Below are positions 48,462 to 57,475 of a stretch of 64,000 nt of DNA, in pieces (the stretch's first letter is position 1; each line of letters opens with the position of its first letter). The stretch comes from Kribbibacterium absianum. Its GTDB lineage: Bacteria > Actinomycetota > Coriobacteriia > Coriobacteriales > Atopobiaceae. The position numbers were made by a program, and so were the translations under genes. The stretch covers positions 310,001-374,000 of the forward strand of contig NZ_JASJEX010000001.1 of assembly GCF_030067705.1 (NCBI RefSeq). The letters are read 5' to 3'. The notes below the pieces were generated by a model. The model was not told the DNA's origin. It did not search any database and saw only the letters and a program-made list of their open reading frames with translations.

Positions 48462-49190
48462 CTACATCTCGACGGGGCCGGCCTTCGCGCGGGTCCGCTC
48501 GTACGCCTCCACACAGGCGTCCGCCAGCACGTCCATGGCGTCCACGAGCCAGGTCGGCGCGTCATCGAGGGTCGCGTAGATCACCGAGAGCTCCGTGCAC
48601 CCGAGCACGACGGCGTCGCAGCCCTGACCGCGAAGGCGCTCCGCCACGCCGAGCATCACGTCCGGGTCGAAGGGCCGGTTGCGCTTCACGGTGTCGTAGA
48701 TCAGGGAGGTCACGATGGCGCGCTCCTCCTCGCTCGGCACCACCGTCTCGAGCCCCGCCTGCTCGAAGTAGCCCTGGAACACGCCCGACTGGGTGGTGCC
48801 CTCGGTGGCCATGAGGCCAACGCGCGCGCCAGGGCCCGCGAGTGCCGCGACCCGCCGGGCCGTGAGCTCCATGATGTTGAGCACCGGCACCTCCACGGCC
48901 GCCGCGATGGCGTCGTGGAAGTAATGGGCCGTGTTGCAGGGGATGGCGATGTAGTCGGCACCCGCGTCCTCGAGCCATCGCGCCACCTTGACCATCTCGG
49001 GCAACGGGTCGGGCTCGCTTGGGTCGAGGATGAAGGCCGTGCGGTCGGGGATCTGAGGGTCGTTGAAGACGATCATCGGGATGTTGTCCTGGTCGCACTG
49101 GGCCGGGGTCCGCGAGATGACCGCTTCCATGAAGGCGGCCGTCGCCATCGGCCCCACGCCGCCGAGCACGCCGAGCACGGGCTTGTTCAT
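48462..49190 (-). CDS. Aspartate/glutamate racemase family protein, probable aspartate racemase
   Basis: A 242-residue PLP-independent racemase. Both catalytic cysteines are seen: IPCNTAHYF (about residue 82) and LGCTELSVI (about residue 193), with GVLGGVGPMATAAF at the N-terminus. An aspartate preference is inferred from the nearby D-aspartate ligase homologue. In Enterococcus faecium the racemase and D-Asp ligase genes are also neighbours. The start ATG follows GAGGGGG. It is divergent from the NlpC/P60 gene, with a 240-bp spacer that contains a CCCAT-tccg-ATGGG hairpin. Confidence 0.85.
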   Translation of the reverse strand: MNKPVLGVLGGVGPMATAAFMEAVISRTPAQCDQDNIPMIVFNDPQIPDRTAFILDPSEPDPLPEMVKVARWLEDAGADYIAIPCNTAHYFHDAIAAAVEVPVLNIMELTARRVAALAGPGARVGLMATEGTTQSGVFQGYFEQAGLETVVPSEEERAIVTSLIYDTVKRNRPFDPDVMLGVAERLRGQGCDAVVLGCTELSVIYATLDDAPTWLVDAMDVLADACVEAYERTRAKAGPVEM

Positions 49191-49430
49191 CTAATCCCCC
49201 CTCGCCACAGGGTGTTTGCGTGGATCGCGTCGAGCCGCTTTGACAGGAACAGCCCCATGGCCGAACATCGATTATCCCCATTCCGATGGGTGATCGTGCG
49301 TGGATTCCATGGGCTCAGGGGAGACGGAGGGCTCAGGCCCTACCCTAGTTTGAAGCCCGCATCTGACGCGCCCCTTGCGGTCGCCTCCGTGCACGTGTCC
49401 TGTTCCCGTACCCGAAAGGATGATGCCACG

Positions 49431-50729
49431 GTGTCCAGCCCCCGGGTTATCAAGTTTTCCTCGCTCCTCACGGCTGCGCTCGTCGCGGCCGCTTTGTTGG
49501 TCGGTCATCCCGCGACGGCTCACGCCGCCAGTTCCACCGAGCTTCAGGCCCAGCTTGACGCGGCGCTCGTGAAGGTCGAGGACCTGCGTCAACAGACGTC
49601 GGCCGCCTTCGACCAGCTCGAGTCCCTCCAGGGCCAGGTGGAGGACACCAAGGCCCAGATCGCGGAGACCGAGTCCAAGATCCAAGAGACCCAGGCCGAG
49701 CTCACGGACGCCCGCGGCACCCTCGCCGAGCGCGTGTCGGCCAACTACAAGACCGGCGGCGTCTCCTTCGTGGAGATCCTCCTCGGGTCCACCTCCTTTG
49801 AGGACTTCGTGAGCCGCATCGGCTACGCGAACCGCTTCGCAGAGTCGGACGCCGAGTTCATCGACCGCGTCAAGACCCTCGAGGCGCAGCTCAACGAGAG
49901 CAAGGGCGCGCTCGAGCTCCAGCAGCAACAGCAGGAGGAGCTCGTGGACCAGGCGCAGGCCAAGGCGACGCAGGTGCAAGCGAGCCAGCAAGAGTACGAG
50001 GCCTACGTCGACAGCCTGTCGGCCGAGGTGCAGGAGGCGCTCAAGAAGGAAGAGGAGGAGCGCCGGGCCGAGGAGCAGCGCAAGGCCGAGGAGGCCGCAG
50101 CCGCTGCCGCAGCGCAGCAGGCCGCCGAGGCGAGCTCGAGCGCGAGCTCCAATGGCGGTGGCTCCCCGTCCTCGTCGGGTGGCTCATCGGCGGGCTCCTC
50201 TAGCAGCGGTTCCGCCTCGTCCGGCGGCTCCGGCTCGTCCTCGGGCGGCTCGGGTTCCTCCGGCTCCTCCTCGGGTTCCGGCTCGTCCTCCTCGGGTGGT
50301 TCCTCGAGCGGTTCCAGCGCCGGCTACGGCTCCGGCATCTCTGCGGTGATCGCCGCCGCCAAGTCCCAGCTGGGCGTCTCGTACTCGTACTCCGGCAGCG
50401 CGATCGCCAACCAGGAGTTCGACTGCTCCGGCCTCGTGTGGTGGGCCTACCAGCAGGGCGGCTACTCGATTCCGCGCGGCCAGCGCATGAGCAACGGCCG
50501 CGGCAACTCGATGATCGGCTGGGTGCTCGACCGCGGTGGCTGGACCACCAACCAGGCGAACCTCAAGGCCGGCGACCTCATGTTCTGGGGCTCGGGCGTC
50601 AACAGCACGACCCACGTGGGCATGTGCATCGGCAACGGCCAGATGATCCACTCCAACTACGGTGGCGTGGAGATCACGAGCGTCTACTACAGCAGCGGCT
50701 CCTTCGTCGGTGGCGGCCCCATCGTCTAG
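49431..50729 (+). CDS. Secreted NlpC/P60 peptidoglycan endopeptidase with coiled coil
   Basis: A 432-residue exported cell-wall hydrolase that cleaves peptide stems. It has a Sec signal peptide (SLLTAALVAAALLVG...TAHAAS, about 32 residues), a long coiled coil (about 35-225, rich in EQL/KAEE heptads), a Ser/Gly-rich low-complexity linker (about 225-300), and a C-terminal NlpC/P60 domain with Cys in EFDCSGLVWWAYQ and His in STTHVGMCIG. The overall design resembles RipA and CwlO-type separation hydrolases. The start GTG at 49431 follows GAAAGGA about 10 nt upstream. It is the only start that places the signal peptide at the N-terminus. Confidence 0.9.
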   Translation: MSSPRVIKFSSLLTAALVAAALLVGHPATAHAASSTELQAQLDAALVKVEDLRQQTSAAFDQLESLQGQVEDTKAQIAETESKIQETQAELTDARGTLAERVSANYKTGGVSFVEILLGSTSFEDFVSRIGYANRFAESDAEFIDRVKTLEAQLNESKGALELQQQQQEELVDQAQAKATQVQASQQEYEAYVDSLSAEVQEALKKEEEERRAEEQRKAEEAAAAAAAQQAAEASSSASSNGGGSPSSSGGSSAGSSSSGSASSGGSGSSSGGSGSSGSSSGSGSSSSGGSSSGSSAGYGSGISAVIAAAKSQLGVSYSYSGSAIANQEFDCSGLVWWAYQQGGYSIPRGQRMSNGRGNSMIGWVLDRGGWTTNQANLKAGDLMFWGSGVNSTTHVGMCIGNGQMIHSNYGGVEITSVYYSSGSFVGGGPIV

Positions 50730-50755
50730 CTGCTTTGGTGAGATCGACCGAGCGC

Positions 50756-50800
50756 GGCCGGGCTTTCGCTAGAGTGATCGGCGAAGGCCCGGCCCTTTTT
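50756..50800 (+). terminator. Rho-independent terminator after the NlpC/P60 gene
   Basis: A 14-bp stem (50756-50769 with 50781-50794, one T-G wobble), 11-nt loop, then CTTTTT. Confidence 0.88.
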
Positions 50801-50843
50801 CTGCGCGGCGCCGCCGCGCCTGTCCTTTGAGGAGTGTTCTTCC

Positions 50844-52070
50844 GTGGCTCAAACCACCCAGCGTCCCGCTTTTGTCCCGGTCCTGCTCGGCACGGAGATC
50901 GCCGGCTACGGCATGGCCCGCGCCTTCTATGAGGAGTTCGGCGTGACGAGCGAGGTGTGGGGCACGTTCCCGCTCACGCCCACCCGGGCCTCGAAGTTCA
51001 TCAACGTCCACGTGGACGAGCACCTGCTCGAGGGGGACCGCCTCCTCGATGTCCTGAACGGTGCGGCCGGCTCCTACGGCGACGCAGTGCCGGTCGTCGT
51101 GCCGTGCGGCGACGACTACGCCGTGGAGCTTTCCCGCGTGATGGACCGGCTCGACCCCGTCTACCGCGTGGTCTGCGCGTCGGGCGGCGTCGTCGAAGCG
51201 ATGAACGACAAGGAGCGCTTCTACCAGCGCTGCGAGGAGCGCGGCGTGCCGTACCCGCAGACCGTCGTGCTCAACGACACCGAGGTGCCGGAGCTGCCCT
51301 TCGGGTTCCCGGTGGCCCTCAAGCCCTCCGACGCCCCGGCCTGGCGCGAGCACCCCTTTGAGGGCCAGAAGAAGGCCTTCGTGCTCGACAACCGCGAGGA
51401 CCTCGAGGAGACCGTGCGCCGCGCCTACGCGGCGGGATACCCCGGCGCGCTCATCGTCCAAGACTTCATCCCGGGCGGTGACGAGAACATGCGCGTGCTC
51501 AACGGCTATGTGCGCGGCGACGGCACCGTGTCGCTCATGTCCCTCGGCCACCCGTTGCTCGAGGACTGCGCGCCGATGCGCATCGGCAACTACGCGGCGA
51601 TCCTCTCCTATGGGGACGACGCCGTGTACGACACGGTCCAAAGCCTGATGGAGGGCTCCGGGTACCGCGGCTTCTTCAACATCGACATGAAGTACGACCC
51701 GCGCGACGACAGCTTCAAGCTGTTCGAGCTCAACCCCCGCGCCGGCCGCAGCAGCTTCTTCACGACCCTCGCCGGCGACAACCTGGCCCGCTACGCCGTG
51801 GACGACGTTCTCGACGGCGGCCTGCTCGAGCCCACGCGCGGCACCGAGGAGGTGCTCTGGCTCGGGGTGCCGATGACCGTGGTCAAGCGGTACGCCGCGG
51901 ACACCCCCGAGAAGCGCCGCGCGCTGGAGCTGCACAAGGCCGGGAAGTCAGGCACGACGCTCTTCGGCTGCGGCGACAACAGCCCCGAGCGTCTGTGGAA
52001 CATGGCCAAGCTCTGGGTTCACTACGTGGTGGACTTCAACCAGTACTTCGGGAAGAAGGACCTCTCATGA
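50844..52070 (+). CDS. D-aspartate ligase-like ATP-grasp enzyme (Asl family)
   Basis: A 408-residue ATP-grasp ligase closely resembling Enterococcus faecium Aslfm, which adds D-Asp to the side-chain amine of Lys in UDP-MurNAc-pentapeptide. Matching segments as recalled from the family: FVPVLLGTEIAGYGMARAF, PTRASKFINV, ELPFGFPVALKPS, IVQDFIPGGDENMRVLN, MSLGHPLLED, NIDMKYDPRDDSFKLFE and NPRAGRSSFF. With the racemase upstream this implies a D-Asp (or D-Asn) cross-bridge. It overlaps the next gene by ATGA. The similarity is from memory, not a search. Confidence 0.82.
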   Translation: MAQTTQRPAFVPVLLGTEIAGYGMARAFYEEFGVTSEVWGTFPLTPTRASKFINVHVDEHLLEGDRLLDVLNGAAGSYGDAVPVVVPCGDDYAVELSRVMDRLDPVYRVVCASGGVVEAMNDKERFYQRCEERGVPYPQTVVLNDTEVPELPFGFPVALKPSDAPAWREHPFEGQKKAFVLDNREDLEETVRRAYAAGYPGALIVQDFIPGGDENMRVLNGYVRGDGTVSLMSLGHPLLEDCAPMRIGNYAAILSYGDDAVYDTVQSLMEGSGYRGFFNIDMKYDPRDDSFKLFELNPRAGRSSFFTTLAGDNLARYAVDDVLDGGLLEPTRGTEEVLWLGVPMTVVKRYAADTPEKRRALELHKAGKSGTTLFGCGDNSPERLWNMAKLWVHYVVDFNQYFGKKDLS

Positions 52071-53272
52071 CGGACGCGCTGAGCGGGCTCAAGGCGGCCC
52101 TTGCCAAGAGGAGCGGCACGAACGCGGAGGACTGGTACCCCGTGTTCAAGGCGCGCCAGGGCATGTTCGTGGCCTTCGACCAGATGCGCCGTGCCCGTGA
52201 GGCCGCCGGGCTGCCGCAGGGGCGTGTCGTCACGCAGCTCTTCACCTGCTGCACGGCGGTGGACCCCATCGTCGCGGCCGGCCTCGCGCCGGTCTACGGA
52301 GACCTGTCGCCAAGGACCCTGGCGCTTGACCCGGAGCGCATGCCGCTGGACGACCGCACCTGCGGTGTGGTCATCCAGCACACCTACGGCATCCAGGACC
52401 CGGTGCTCGACGCCCGGTCCGCGCTGGTGGCGCGCCAGGCGGGGGCGCTGGCCCTCGAGGACTGCGCCCATTGCGCAGGGCGCCTGTCCCGCGACGAGCA
52501 GGGCGCCCCGGTCGCGGACCTGTCGTTCCATTCCTTCGGCGTCGAGAAGATGCTGCCCACGCATTTTGGGGGCGCCGTGTGGGTCAACCCGGCGATGGCC
52601 GACCGGGAGCTCCGCGCGGCCATCGTGGCCGCGCTCTCCGGGTTGGCGGAAGTGGCCCCCCGGCGCGCCCGTGCGGCCAGGGCCTACCGCAACCAGATCC
52701 GGGTGATCGGACACCTGCCCGCCGGGATGGGGAAGGCGCTCCGCGAGAGGCTCGAGGGGGCCGGACGCTTCGAGCCTGCCATCTCGGCCGTGGAGCTGGC
52801 CGGGGGCCTCGGATCGACGGCCGCTCTGCCCGACGCCTGGGTGGCAGAGAAGGCGCGCGCCGCGCTTGAGGGCTCGGACGCCGCCGATCGCCAGCGCGAG
52901 CGTGCCGTGGGCGTGTATCGGGAGCTCTTCTCGGGGTCCGCGGTGGCGCCGGGCGACGAGGCATGGGTCGCCATCGGCGGGACGGAGCCGCCCCAGCCGC
53001 TGCTGCGCTTCGGGTTCTTCCGAACCGATGCGGAGGCTGCCGACGCGGCGGTGCAGCGGGTGCGCGCGGCCGGCTTCTACGCGGTGCCGTGGTATCGCCC
53101 GGTGCTGTTCCCCGGCGTCACGGACCCTGCGGCCTACGGGCTTGCCGACGGCGTGGAGAAGGCGCTCGGGTCGCTGCCGGTGACGTGTGCGGCGTCACGG
53201 GGAGCGGTGGCGCTGCCGACGGATCTGTCGCCCGACCAGGTGCGCGCTTGCGCCGGAGCCGCGCGCGGATAG
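52067..53272 (+). CDS. DegT/DnrJ-like PLP-fold protein
   Basis: A 401-residue protein with the fold-type I aminotransferase layout of the DegT family. QLFTCCTAVDPIVAAGLAPVYGDL matches the N-terminal substrate loop, VIQHTYGIQDP and ALEDCAHCAG match the PLP-phosphate and Asp region, and SFHSFGVEKMLPTHFGG carries the expected PLP lysine. The C-terminal third is less conserved. It is translationally coupled (ATGA) to the D-Asp ligase gene, so it probably acts on a cell-wall or polysaccharide precursor; the substrate is unknown. Confidence 0.72.
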   Translation: MTDALSGLKAALAKRSGTNAEDWYPVFKARQGMFVAFDQMRRAREAAGLPQGRVVTQLFTCCTAVDPIVAAGLAPVYGDLSPRTLALDPERMPLDDRTCGVVIQHTYGIQDPVLDARSALVARQAGALALEDCAHCAGRLSRDEQGAPVADLSFHSFGVEKMLPTHFGGAVWVNPAMADRELRAAIVAALSGLAEVAPRRARAARAYRNQIRVIGHLPAGMGKALRERLEGAGRFEPAISAVELAGGLGSTAALPDAWVAEKARAALEGSDAADRQRERAVGVYRELFSGSAVAPGDEAWVAIGGTEPPQPLLRFGFFRTDAEAADAAVQRVRAAGFYAVPWYRPVLFPGVTDPAAYGLADGVEKALGSLPVTCAASRGAVALPTDLSPDQVRACAGAARG

Positions 53273-53276
53273 CAAG

Positions 53277-53315
53277 GAACGCCCGCCGGCCCTGAGGCGT
53301 CGACGGGCGTTCTTC
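53277..53315. terminator. Bidirectional terminator between convergent genes
   Basis: A perfect 9-bp stem (53277-53285 with 53304-53312) and an 18-nt loop that is itself GC-rich, followed by TTC on the plus strand. It lies between the DegT-like gene and the convergent FemAB gene. Confidence 0.6.
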
Positions 53316-53355
53316 ATGGGCGGCCATATCTCGGGAGGCAGGCGCTCGGTGGGGC

Positions 53356-54363
53356 TTAACGGCTGCGGAGCTTCTTCCGCATGTTCTGCAGGCCGGTCAG
53401 GGCGCGGTAGAAGCCCTTCTTCACCGGGATGTCGCGGTCGGGGGCCACGCGCGTGGCCTCTTTCGCGAACTTGGTCTTGAAGGTGTTGAGGCCGCGGAGC
53501 GCCGGCTGGAAGTTGCTGCCGATGCCCATCAGGTCGAACGCCTCCACACCGAGCCCGTTGAGCTCGAGCATCTCCGCGAAGATGAGCTTCTCGGTGCCGA
53601 GCGTGCGCATCGCGTCGTTGGCCATCGCGCCGTAGAGGTGCGTCGCGCGGGGCGCGTTGAGGATGTCGATCGCCCAGTGCTTGAGGCGCCCCTCGTCGTC
53701 GCGCGCGGCGAACAGGCGCGCGTGCTCGGGCCCGAGGATCTCCAAGAGCGACCGGTAGTCCTCCTTGGGGGCCGGCGCGAACCCGTCGCGCTCGCCCGTC
53801 TCGACCATCACGTCGTAGTACTCGGAGAAGTCCCGGGTCGCCTGCTCGGTCTCGTCAGCGGTGGCGAGCGGGCACTCGCGGAGGCTCTTGCGCACGTCGC
53901 GGCGCCCGCGGGTCTTGAAGCGGGACAGGATCTGCTCCTCGTCGCCCGTCGTGTCCACCACGACGGTCGTGTCGTAGGGGAGGGTCGAGAGCACGGCATG
54001 GGTGCTCTCGTAGGGCTCGCTCACGGCGCAGCGGATGAACGCCACCTTCTTGTCGGTGCTGCGAACGTGGTCCACGAGCGCCTTGATGGCGGCCTGCTCC
54101 TGGGCGTAGGTGGGCTCCTGGGCCCACGCGGGCCCGTGGTGGGCGCGCAGGTAGTGGTAGCCGTGGGTCTCGTAGTCCATGAAGGCGGCGACGGCAACCG
54201 GCTCGCCGTCCTCCTCGATGAGGACGTAGCCCCAGGGCTCGCGGCCGGGGATCGTGGCCTCGTAGGCCTGCCACACGGGAAGCTGTTCCACGGGGAGGGC
54301 GATGCCCAGCGCGTCGGCGGCCTCTCGGTAGCCCTGCTCGTCCACAGATCGAACCGTTGTCAT
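53356..54363 (-). CDS. FemAB/FemX-family peptidoglycan bridge aminoacyltransferase
   Basis: A 335-residue GNAT-fold transferase of the FemABX family, using aminoacyl-tRNA to extend the interpeptide bridge on lipid II. Segments include EQLPVWQAYEATIPGREPWG, the coiled RFKTRGRRDVRKSLRE, and the C-terminal GTEKLIFAEMLELNGLGVEAFDLMGIG. ATG 54363 was chosen after CAGGAG. Which amino acid it adds is unknown. Its site next to the D-Asp ligase supports a cross-bridge role, or possibly aminoacylation of a lipid. Confidence 0.8.
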   Translation of the reverse strand: MTTVRSVDEQGYREAADALGIALPVEQLPVWQAYEATIPGREPWGYVLIEEDGEPVAVAAFMDYETHGYHYLRAHHGPAWAQEPTYAQEQAAIKALVDHVRSTDKKVAFIRCAVSEPYESTHAVLSTLPYDTTVVVDTTGDEEQILSRFKTRGRRDVRKSLRECPLATADETEQATRDFSEYYDVMVETGERDGFAPAPKEDYRSLLEILGPEHARLFAARDDEGRLKHWAIDILNAPRATHLYGAMANDAMRTLGTEKLIFAEMLELNGLGVEAFDLMGIGSNFQPALRGLNTFKTKFAKEATRVAPDRDIPVKKGFYRALTGLQNMRKKLRSR

Positions 54364-54501
54364 GCATGCTCCTGACTCGAATGAACCCGGACAGCCATTT
54401 TCACACCGAGGCCCTAAGGGCCGGGTGCGGCGATTCTGTCTCCACCGGGTGGACAAGAAGACCCCAGACGACCTTCAAACGCCCTCGGGTATCGTGGGGG
54501 C

Positions 54502-56496
54502 ATGGAACCTTTGAACCCCCAGGGCGGAAGAGCCCCCCATCCCACGCTGCGCGAGCAGGTGTCCCAGGTGCCGCAGCTCCCGGGCTGCTACCTCTGGAAG
54601 GACGCGACCGGCCACGTGCTCTACGTGGGCAAGGCCAAGAACCTCCGCGCCCGCATGCGCCAGTACATCAACGGAGACGACGAGCGCGCCAAGGTGCCCC
54701 TCATGATGCGCGAGGTGGCGGGCTTCGACTACCTCGTGGTGGACAACGAGCACGAGGCCCTCGTGCTCGAGATCAACCTGATCCAGCAGCACCACCCGCC
54801 CTACAACGTCGCGCTGATGGACGACAAGAGCTACCCGTTCATCGCCGTGACCGAGAGCGACGTGTTCCCGGCCATCAAGTACACGCGCGAGCGGCACAAG
54901 AAGGGCACCCGGTACTTCGGGCCCTACACCGACGCCCGCTCGGCCCGCGAGGCCATCGACACCGTGCGCAAGGTGTGCCCGCTCTGCGTGGCCACCTGCG
55001 CCGAGTGGAAGCGCGCCAAGCGCATGCTCGACGCCGCCGCGCCCGAGGACCGACCGACCGTGATCGAGAAGCTCGCGGAGCAGGGGAGGCCCTGCTTCGA
55101 CGCGCACGTGGGCCGCGGCCCCGGCGTGTGCATCGGCGCCATCCGACCCGAGGACTACGCGGACCACGTGGCCACGGCCGAGGGCTTCCTGACCGGCCAC
55201 CGCAAGGACCTCGCGAACCTCTTGGCCGCCGAGGTGCAGGAGGCCGCGGCAGACCTGGACTTCGAACGCGCCGGCCGGTACCAGCGGCGCCTCCAGGCCA
55301 TCGAGTCCCTCGACAAGAAGCAGCAGGTGCGCTTCGCCGGCGACGCCGACTGCGACCTCGTGGGCGTGTGGCGCGAGGAGACCATCGCCGGCGCCTGCAT
55401 CTTCGCCGTGCGGGAGGGGCGCATGGTGCGCTCGGTGGACTTCATCCTCGACAAGGGCATGGACGTCGAGGAGCCCGAGGTGGTCCGCGCGTTCCTCCAG
55501 CGGTACTACGGCAAGACCTCCGAGGTGCCCCCGCAGGTGGAGGTGCCGTGCCCGCTGCCGGACACCGAGGCGATCGAGGGGTGGCTCTCGGAGAAGCGCG
55601 GGGGCCGGGTGCGCGTCCACGTGCCCAAGCGCGGCGAGCGCAAGAGCCTGCTCGACACCGCCACGCGCAACGCCCGCCACGCCCTGATGCGCTACGAGCT
55701 GCGCACCGGCTACGAGGACAAGCGCGTGAACCGGGCGCTGCTCGAGCTGGAGAGCGCGCTCGCCCTCGACGACCCCCCGCTCCGCATCGAGTGCTTCGAC
55801 GTCTCCACCATCCACGGCCAGCACACGGTGGCGTCGATGGTGGTCTTCACCAACGGGCGCCCGGACAAGTCCCAGTACCGTCGGTTCAAGGTCCGGGCGG
55901 ACCTGTCGGAGGCCAACGACTTCGTGTCGATGGCCGAGGTGCTCGGGCGCCGGTACGCGCCCGAGCGCATGGCCGACGAGCGGTTCGGCTCGCGCCCGGA
56001 CCTGCTCATCCTCGACGGCGGCAAGCCGCAGCTCACGGCCGCGATGAACGAGCTCGAGGACCTCGGCCTCGACATCCCGGTCTGTGGCCTCGCGAAGTCC
56101 GACGAGGAGCTCTTCGTGCCCTGGGATGACACGCCCGTGGTGCTGCCGAGCGGCTCGGCGTCGCTCTACCTGGTGAAACGGGTGCGCGACGAGGCCCACC
56201 GCTTCGCGATCGCCTATCACCGCGAGCTGCGCGGCAAGGCGATGACGGTGTCGGTCCTCGACGAGGTGCCGGGCGTGGGGCCCAAGCGCAAGAAGGCGCT
56301 GCTCAAGGCGTTCGGCTCCCTCAAGCGGCTGCGGGCGGCCACGCCGGACGAGATAGCGGCGGTGGAGGGGGTCCCCGAGGACGTGGCCCGGGGCGTCTAC
56401 GAGACGCTGCGCGCCTGGGACCAGGAGCTCGGCCGTGCGCCGGACGACGGGGGCGTGCGGTCCTTCGCGGAGGAAGCGGCCACCATCGATGGGTGA
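54502..56496 (+). CDS. uvrC: UvrABC system protein C
   Basis: A 664-residue excinuclease making both incisions in nucleotide excision repair. The GIY-YIG domain is at 20-100 (LPGCYLWKDATGHVLYVGKAKNLRARM), the Cys-rich segment is VCPLCVATC, and the UVR motif lies at about 235. The C-terminal RNase H-like nuclease has ECFDVSTIHG and LLILDGGKPQL, followed by tandem HhH motifs (VPGVGPKRKKALL, VEGVPEDVARGVYETL). The start ATG follows GTGGGGGC. Confidence 0.96.
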   Translation: MEPLNPQGGRAPHPTLREQVSQVPQLPGCYLWKDATGHVLYVGKAKNLRARMRQYINGDDERAKVPLMMREVAGFDYLVVDNEHEALVLEINLIQQHHPPYNVALMDDKSYPFIAVTESDVFPAIKYTRERHKKGTRYFGPYTDARSAREAIDTVRKVCPLCVATCAEWKRAKRMLDAAAPEDRPTVIEKLAEQGRPCFDAHVGRGPGVCIGAIRPEDYADHVATAEGFLTGHRKDLANLLAAEVQEAAADLDFERAGRYQRRLQAIESLDKKQQVRFAGDADCDLVGVWREETIAGACIFAVREGRMVRSVDFILDKGMDVEEPEVVRAFLQRYYGKTSEVPPQVEVPCPLPDTEAIEGWLSEKRGGRVRVHVPKRGERKSLLDTATRNARHALMRYELRTGYEDKRVNRALLELESALALDDPPLRIECFDVSTIHGQHTVASMVVFTNGRPDKSQYRRFKVRADLSEANDFVSMAEVLGRRYAPERMADERFGSRPDLLILDGGKPQLTAAMNELEDLGLDIPVCGLAKSDEELFVPWDDTPVVLPSGSASLYLVKRVRDEAHRFAIAYHRELRGKAMTVSVLDEVPGVGPKRKKALLKAFGSLKRLRAATPDEIAAVEGVPEDVARGVYETLRAWDQELGRAPDDGGVRSFAEEAATIDG

Positions 56497-56554
56497 GGAG
56501 CACCCCGGGCGCCCCGTCTCACGGTTACACTGGCGGGGAGTGAAAGGGGTGCCC

Positions 56555-57466
56555 ATGAGCGATCCGAGCACAGAGGCGCGGGTGCGGCCCGACGTCCCGG
56601 ACGTCGTCATCATCACGGGCATGAGCGGCGCCGGCCGCACCGAGGCCATGCACACCTTCGAGGACCTCGGCTACTACGTGATCGACAACCTGCCGCCGTC
56701 GATGCTCCTCCAGCTCGCGCGCATCGTGGGCATCGACTCCGGCGTGGGGCGCCACCTCGCGGTCGTGTGCGACCTCCGCAGCCAGGGGCTCTTCGACGAG
56801 TTCGGCGACGAGGTGCAGAAGCTCCGCGACCACGAGCTCACCTGCTCCGTGCTCTTCCTGGACTCCGACGACGAGACCCTCGCCCAGCGCTACACGCTCT
56901 CGCGCCGCCGGCCCCCGATCGCCCAGGAGGGCGAGGCCACCATCGACGCGATCCGCCGGGAGCGCGAGCAGCTGAAGGCGGTCCGGGCGGCCGCCGACCG
57001 GGTGATCGACACGTCCGCCATCTCGCCCAAGGAGCTCCGCCGGCGCCTGCGCGGCTCCTACTCGGAGCTCACCGAGCAGGAGCAGATGGAGGTGCGCGTC
57101 TTCTCCTTTGGCTACAAGTACGGCATGCCCGCCGAGGCGGACCTGATGATCGACGTCCGCTTCCTGCCGAACCCCTACTGGGACCCGGAGATGCGCGAGC
57201 TCACCGGCCTCGACGAGCGGGTCTCGTCCTTCGTGCTGAACCACCCGCAGACCCAGGCGTTCCTCGACGCGTGGTTCACGCTCCTCGACGCGGTGATGCC
57301 CGGCTACGTGGCCGAGGGCAAGGCGCAGCTCTCCATCGCCGTGGGCTGCACCGGCGGCCAGCACCGCTCGGTGGCGCTCGCCCAAGCGACGGCGGAGCAC
57401 CTGCGTGCGCAGGGCTTCCGCGTGACGCTGGCCCATCGCGACCTGTTCCGGGCCGCCAAACGCTAG
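56555..57466 (+). CDS. rapZ: RNase adapter RapZ / YvcJ nucleotide-binding protein
   Basis: A 303-residue P-loop protein. Walker A is IITGMSGAGRTEAMHTFED (Arg replaces the usual Lys, as is common in actinobacteria), followed by YYVIDNLPPSML and FLDSDDETLAQRY. The C-terminal domain has FSFGYKYGMPAEADLMIDVRFLPNP and VGCTGGQHRSVALA. The start ATG follows GAAAGGGG. In most Gram-positives yvcK (glmR) stands between rapZ and whiA; here only 9 nt separate them. Confidence 0.93.
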   Translation: MSDPSTEARVRPDVPDVVIITGMSGAGRTEAMHTFEDLGYYVIDNLPPSMLLQLARIVGIDSGVGRHLAVVCDLRSQGLFDEFGDEVQKLRDHELTCSVLFLDSDDETLAQRYTLSRRRPPIAQEGEATIDAIRREREQLKAVRAAADRVIDTSAISPKELRRRLRGSYSELTEQEQMEVRVFSFGYKYGMPAEADLMIDVRFLPNPYWDPEMRELTGLDERVSSFVLNHPQTQAFLDAWFTLLDAVMPGYVAEGKAQLSIAVGCTGGQHRSVALAQATAEHLRAQGFRVTLAHRDLFRAAKR

Positions 57467-57475
57467 GGGGCGCCG

